NCBI RefSeq assembly: GCF_021130785.1
Contig: NC_060215.1
Coordinates: 72,802,001 to 72,866,000 of the forward strand
Source of the DNA: Homalodisca vitripennis
Taxonomy: Eukaryota; Arthropoda; Insecta; Hemiptera; Cicadellidae
Length of the DNA: 64,000 nucleotides
Direction of reading: 5' to 3'
The position numbers and the translations under genes were made by a program. The first letter of the stretch is position 1; each line of letters begins with the position of its first letter. Under the pieces are notes generated by a model, which was given only the letters and a program-made list of their open reading frames with translations, was not told the origin of the DNA and searched no databases. This document shows, piece after piece, positions 59,092 to 64,000 of this stretch.

Positions 59092-59945
59092 GTAACTAAA
59101 CCCTGTACGGAAACTTTAGAATACTGTTACTTGGGTAAAATGAAGCAAAAAAATCAAATGCAAACCAATGGTCTCTCTTTCCACCGTACATCTGTCTGTA
59201 GGTAAGTTTTATTTAAAAATTAATAGTAAAAAACTACTGAACTGTTTAAAACTAAATTTTAACTAACCCTTTAAATTTGTATTGTGTATCAAAGAAACAT
59301 TTTTAGTTGAGTTTGTTCCACTTGTTTCAAAATGGTAGATGTTTAAAAATGTTAAAGCTAGTTTACAAAAAAACAAATGGTTCCACAAAAAACCCCAAGA
59401 GAGATAAAAAATAGTGCTTATAATGCGGATCACAATACACTAATTTTTAAAGTCCTATAAGAAACAAAGAAGTTACATTGATTTGTGTGCGACAGTGGGA
59501 TCGTAGGAGGTCAAATGTCAATGTAACTTCTTTGTTTCCTACAGGATTTTCAAAATTAAAATAGCATTGTAATCGACATTATAAGCACTATCTCTTATCT
59601 TGCTTTATTTTGTTTTATTTTTGTCAAACCACTTGTTTTGTTGTAAATTTGCTTTTTTAAATTTTTAAATGGGCATCATTTTGAAACAGGTGAAACAAAC
59701 TTAACAAATAATATTTGTTTGCTATGCAATACTGATTTAAAGGGTTGGATAAAATTTGGTTTAAATCAGATCAGTAGTTTTTTTAATATTAATTTTTAAC
59801 ATACATATAGACAGATGTATGTTTAATGGAAAGAGATAGACCATTGGTTGTATTTGATTTTTTGTTTCATTTTACCCAAGGAATAATAATCCTTCCTTAA
59901 TCTTTCCGTTCTATGTTTCTGTAGAGAGTTTTGTTACATTCTACA
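59092..59945. mobile_element. Large foldback element, arms about 400 bp
   Basis: The element is one long inverted repeat around a loop of about 40 bp (centre about 59500, gcgacagtgggatcgtagg). Matching blocks include cttgggtaaaatga / tcattttacccaag, accaatggtct / agaccattggt, acatctgtct / agacagatgt and acaaagaagttacattga / tcaatgtaacttctttgt. The outer left end starts acagggtgtaac. There is no gene inside, so it is a non-autonomous foldback or palindromic MITE. A transcript would form a very long hairpin. Confidence 0.88.
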
Positions 59946-59964
59946 TATATACAGTATATGTGAC

Positions 59965-60335
59965 ATGAATGTTAAATTATTAGTTAGGGATTTGAGAAAG
60001 TTAAAAGGTAGATTGATCATCTGATAAATGAGAGGCTGGGTTGTAACAAATGAGTGTTACATGAATGTTGCGTTAAGGATATGGTAGACTTTACAGGTTT
60101 CTTGATGTTTTAAATTAATGGGAGGCTGGGTTTTTAGATATAGGCGTGACATGAATGGTTAGGATTAGGAATTTGGGATGGCTAACAGGTAGCTTGATGG
60201 TCAGTTAATGGGAGGCTGTGTTGTTAGATATGGGTGTGGCATGAATGGTAGGGTTCGGGATGTGGGTGAGTTAACAGGTAGCTTGATGTTCCAGTGAGTG
60301 GGAGACACGCATGTTAGGGCTGAGGGCCAGCGTCT
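59965..60335. repeat. Minisatellite, four units of 90-96 bp
   Basis: Units start with atgaatg at 59965, 60061, 60151 and 60241. Each contains a gtagattgat/gtagcttgatg block, a gggaggctgg-like block and ends with a tgtgac/gtggc step. Identity is highest between the last two complete units. GC content increases toward the right end. Confidence 0.85.
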
Positions 60336-60659
60336 CACATCACCGAGCTGCCAGTCTCATCCGCCTGGTTCCCCGGCCTTCCACCAATGTTAACCAAAAA
60401 TAACTAATATGGCTCATTCCACTATACAGTACATACCATCACCAGGCACTCATTTCATGTGTTTATAATATAATTTTTGCTAATGTTGACGAGGAATTAA
60501 CTACTGTGTCAATCATATCGAAAACTATATAAAACCACAGCAAGCGCAATCACAAAAACACACACAAATTTCCAATTGATACCTAACTCTTAGTGGCAGT
60601 GACAAATATGTTAAATAACCAGAAACTGAAGTCCAAGAAATAAGTAGAAAAATTCCATC

Positions 60660-61453
60660 CAGGAGTGTGCGAGTACTCAGAAAAGTCAATTTATTTTTAT
60701 GTTGAAGTGTTATTTTAAGTTCAATTTGATGAGTATCAATTACTTAAAATTCAAGTCAAAATCAGTTATGCATCTAAATGTTGGTGAAATAACTAAGCTG
60801 TTTGTATTATCTATTGCCAAGTTAGTACTCATCAATGTACCAGCCGGTCAGTACTCATCATTGTAGTGAAAACTAGGTTTACAAGCAAGTATATATCTTG
60901 AAAAAACCAAACTCATGGCAAGAAGGTATATGATGATAAATGAAACCATGGCCATGAAGTATACAGCTGTGCATCAGCTGAAAATGGAGCATTGCATGCT
61001 GGAAACTCTTGATACAATAGTAAGATGCAGCATGATATTACTCTAAAATTGAGTTAAGTTGATCCCAACTATATGTGGCCATATTTCAGTAACCATTTCA
61101 AATTAGATTGAATATCGTGTATAAAGACTGTGACAAGATGATAAAACATTCTGAAAGAACTATTTAATTTTATATTTACATTTGGTTTTGTTCTTGTTTG
61201 TATTTTATTAACAGTAAATGTTTTTAGTCCTATTTTTTGCTTCATACCATTTTTAAAATATTATATATGTTTTTATCATTTCTGTTTTTTTAGTTAATGA
61301 GTTTTTCAAAGTTTTGCTTATATTTGTATGTTTATTGCGTCATTACAGTACACACTAAATAATTTTATAGTTTTTGGAAATATGGACATTTGAATTTTAC
61401 TTCCAAATTCACTATTTGACTTGAGTGAAAACAATGGTACTTGCACACTCCTA
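60660..61453. mobile_element. hAT-like non-autonomous element
   Basis: The left end caggagtgtgcgagtactca is matched by the reverse complement of the right end (taggagtgtgcaagtaccat). C/TAGGAGTGTGCGAGTAC is a terminus type I associate with hAT elements. The element is about 0.79 kb and has no transposase frame. The 8 flanking bases on each side are only partly alike, so the target duplication is not confirmed. Confidence 0.65.
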
Positions 61454-61636
61454 GTTTCAATAATTTATTATCGTCCCCGCATTTTGTAACAAAAGAATTT
61501 GTAATGGAAGTCAAACACATTACATAAATAACTCATTAAGTTTACTGCACCATTAGTATTCAATGTTACAGTTAAAAGATTTCTTACTAATATTTTTCTT
61601 ATTTGAAGTAGTGACTTTTCTATAAAGCTCACTTAA

Positions 61637-62570
61637 CCCTTATAGTGCCACAGTTGTTATGCAGGTTTTGCTTGGGAAATTTCAATAATATGTGTATATG
61701 GTAAAATGCAAGCCAGAAGGAATAAATTCATAAACATGGATTTTTATATATTTGCATGGTTTTTGTTTTGTTTTATCAATAATAATAGAATGGATATAGT
61801 GATTATATTCTAATGCACAGTTATATTATATATAAATATTTTAAAAGACAATGATATTTTCATATTTATTATTAAAAAATCAAATCTTGAAAATGTTGTA
61901 ATTTTTCTTCTAACACTACCATGTTATAGACCAAAAACATTTACTGATTTCGTGCATTATATTTTTTCATTATTTTGGGTATGTAAAACACATTTTACTA
62001 TTTTAATTTGTTGTACTGATGAAACAAAATTTACAAATATACAATTTTTTAGGGATACACACATATTGTTATACCAACAAAGCATATTGTTACATCTAAA
62101 AGCATATAAAACATCTAAAAAATGCATATTTTTATTTTGAAATTTGAAAAACTAACAAACTAATTTGTAAAATCCTTATTGGTTCAGACTGACTATAAAT
62201 ATCTTTTTATAGCTGTTTGTGTTTAATAGCATTGCCAATAATATGTTTAACTTATAAAACAGTAACTTAACTTACTAAAGAGCAGAGATAAATGTTATAT
62301 TTTATGGTACAATATGATAAATAAAATGCTGCGATACAGCAAACCTTGTATAATGGTGAACAGACACTTTCCAAAACTATCAAAATATTATTTAAGTTGA
62401 GATCAGCTGGCTATAGTAGTTAGAGACTTGGATATAGTTGGAAAACAAATGCGTACTATATAAAATGCATGTTGTAAAATATATAAATCTACACGGAGCA
62501 TAACTATGACATTTCTTACAACTAACATTACCAACATGCTCCGTGCCTGCTGGCACTAAAAGGGTTGACA
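61637..62570. mobile_element. piggyBac-like non-autonomous element
   Basis: TTAA (61634-61637 area) is followed by cccttatagtgcca. The right end carries tggcactaaaaggg then ttga, a near-TTAA. The terminal repeats match over about 14 bp with one or two differences. A subterminal hairpin (cacggagca... tgctccgtg, about 62491-62545) lies next to the right end. TTAA targets with CCCT-type ends suggest piggyBac. No transposase is present. Confidence 0.65.
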
Positions 62571-64000
62571 CATTTCTCTATTAATTTTTAATGTCAATAT
62601 ACTTTTAACACTTTGGTCAACTTTATATGTACGCAAATAAAGTATTTTTCTAAATTATTTCACATTATTTTTTGACATTAAATGAATGTTTGAGTACTGT
62701 ATTCCATTATCGTTTCATACTTGTCGTTAAAAATTAGCTTTAATAAATTACTTTATCATTCAAATAAGAAAACTCTTTAAATTCATTCAAATGTTTAATG
62801 AAAAATGCTAATAAGGATACAATTGCATAGTTTTATATTGATTTAACTGTTAAAATATAACTTTAGCCATAATTGGATCATACATTTTTATTTGATTTTT
62901 TCAAATTCAATTAGTGAAACAAATACAAGTATCAATTTAACTGAGATTGATTGTAAACCATAACAATATATTTGTTAAATTTATTTAACCGATTTAAAAC
63001 ACGTTTAACCTAAACCAGACTAAATGACTGACACTAAAGGAAAATTCTCAAATCAATGTATTCTTATGTACAGATGAAATGCATTGTTACGTAAAACTTC
63101 GATATATATATATGAGTGAGTTTTCACATCAGTTTGTGACCTAAGATGTTTTCACAGGAATATTTCAAATACATAATTTTTGTTCAGTAAATAAACAGTT
63201 TTTTACAAGCATCTAGAAATACTTATCTAAAGGGTATCACATATTTTATTACTGTGTATGTTAAGCTTGGTTTTGCTAACATAAGCTTCTTTGATATACT
63301 ATTTTAATGCTATTTTCACTTGCCTGCATGCTGTATGCAATCACTTTGTACATAGCTTTGTAGTTGAAAATTAACTCTAAGAGAGATTGTGGTGATGAAT
63401 AAAGTATTTTCCATTATCCCGTTCTTGTTTTGTAGCCTAGAATGTTTGTAATTTGCCTGAAAAGATTTTGGTTTGGTTTTTTTAAGGTATAATGCACATT
63501 AGTGCTATGTGTACATAGCTCATAATTAATTTATGAAACACTTTTAGGGTCAACAGACAAAAGAAAGCGTATTTTATATGTACATTTGTCAATTTCATGT
63601 GGTGCAAGGTCAATTTTATTTCAGTTAAAGTCAGTTATAATTTGCAGTATTAAAATAATTAAAACTACAATGTCTTAATACAAACTATAACAATGTTCAC
63701 TTTAATAAATTTTGTGCCTTATGGAAGATTGTTTTTATTTTCTTTAGTTTTATTATTTATGTTGTAATAAATTTATTTTATATTTTTATTACATATTTAG
63801 TATTTTATGTATAAAAAGCCAGTCAAGGACAGATAACACTGTAATATATTGTATTTATAAATAGTGTGCTAATTTGTTACTATAGTTCTTATACTATAAA
63901 TAGTATACGGTGTTTCCAATGAAAGTACTAAAGTTATGTGCAGTTAAACCTCACAGAAAAACTACTAAGTTTGTATACACACTTCAATAGACAATATATA
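62571..64000. other. Non-coding, nothing firm
   Basis: AT-rich to the end of the window. One AATAAA near 63399 (gatgaataaagtatttt) could be the end of a transcript or of an old LINE; there is no coding context to decide. Confidence 0.45.

Overview
The window looks like AT-rich nuclear DNA of an insect, or at least an arthropod. It has short coding exons bounded by GT/AG splice sites, long introns full of degenerate transposons, many (TA)n runs, and no operons or bacterial signals. I cannot name the species. Everything below is read by eye, and family names come from protein motifs and terminal sequences, not from searches.

The one host gene I can support is the 3' half of a plus-strand gene for CAPS/CADPS, the calcium-dependent activator protein for secretion. 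Eight exons (21490-21646, 24970-25111, 38259-38414, 39494-39644, 41575-41733, 45241-45357, 47626-47730, 51570-51716) join in a consistent reading frame with GT/AG borders. Together they encode about 377 residues of the C-terminal MUN region. The C2 and PH domains and the promoter are not seen, so positions 1-21489 are most simply read as upstream intron. The end is ambiguous: the TAA that closes the last exon overlaps a good splice donor.

Almost everything else recognisable is mobile DNA. The first 21.5 kb hold long-inverted-repeat (foldback) elements, MITEs, a RT-like fragment, LINE 3' ends and a 1.04-kb DNA transposon with matched termini. The 3.3-kb intron after the first exon holds a degenerate LINE reverse transcriptase. 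The 13.1-kb intron at 25112-38258 is nearly all transposons. It holds a 6.36-kb LTR element (TGTACC...GGTACA ends, ATAG target duplication) with a LINE and a Tigger-like MITE nested in its 5' LTR. That is followed by an old mariner split by a second mariner, then a 2.6-kb antisense LINE. Later introns hold a Penelope-like end, a mariner deletion derivative, a tRNA-derived SINE and a Tigger transposase pseudogene. Downstream of CAPS are another Penelope-like end, a LINE RT fragment, a near-perfect 0.85-kb foldback, a 90-bp tandem repeat, and hAT-like and piggyBac-like non-autonomous elements.

I found no intact transposase or reverse transcriptase gene and no novel multi-gene system. The most informative structure is the LTR element. 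Its two LTRs record the order of events: LINE insertion before mobilisation, then deletion with templated filler in one LTR and MITE insertion in the other.
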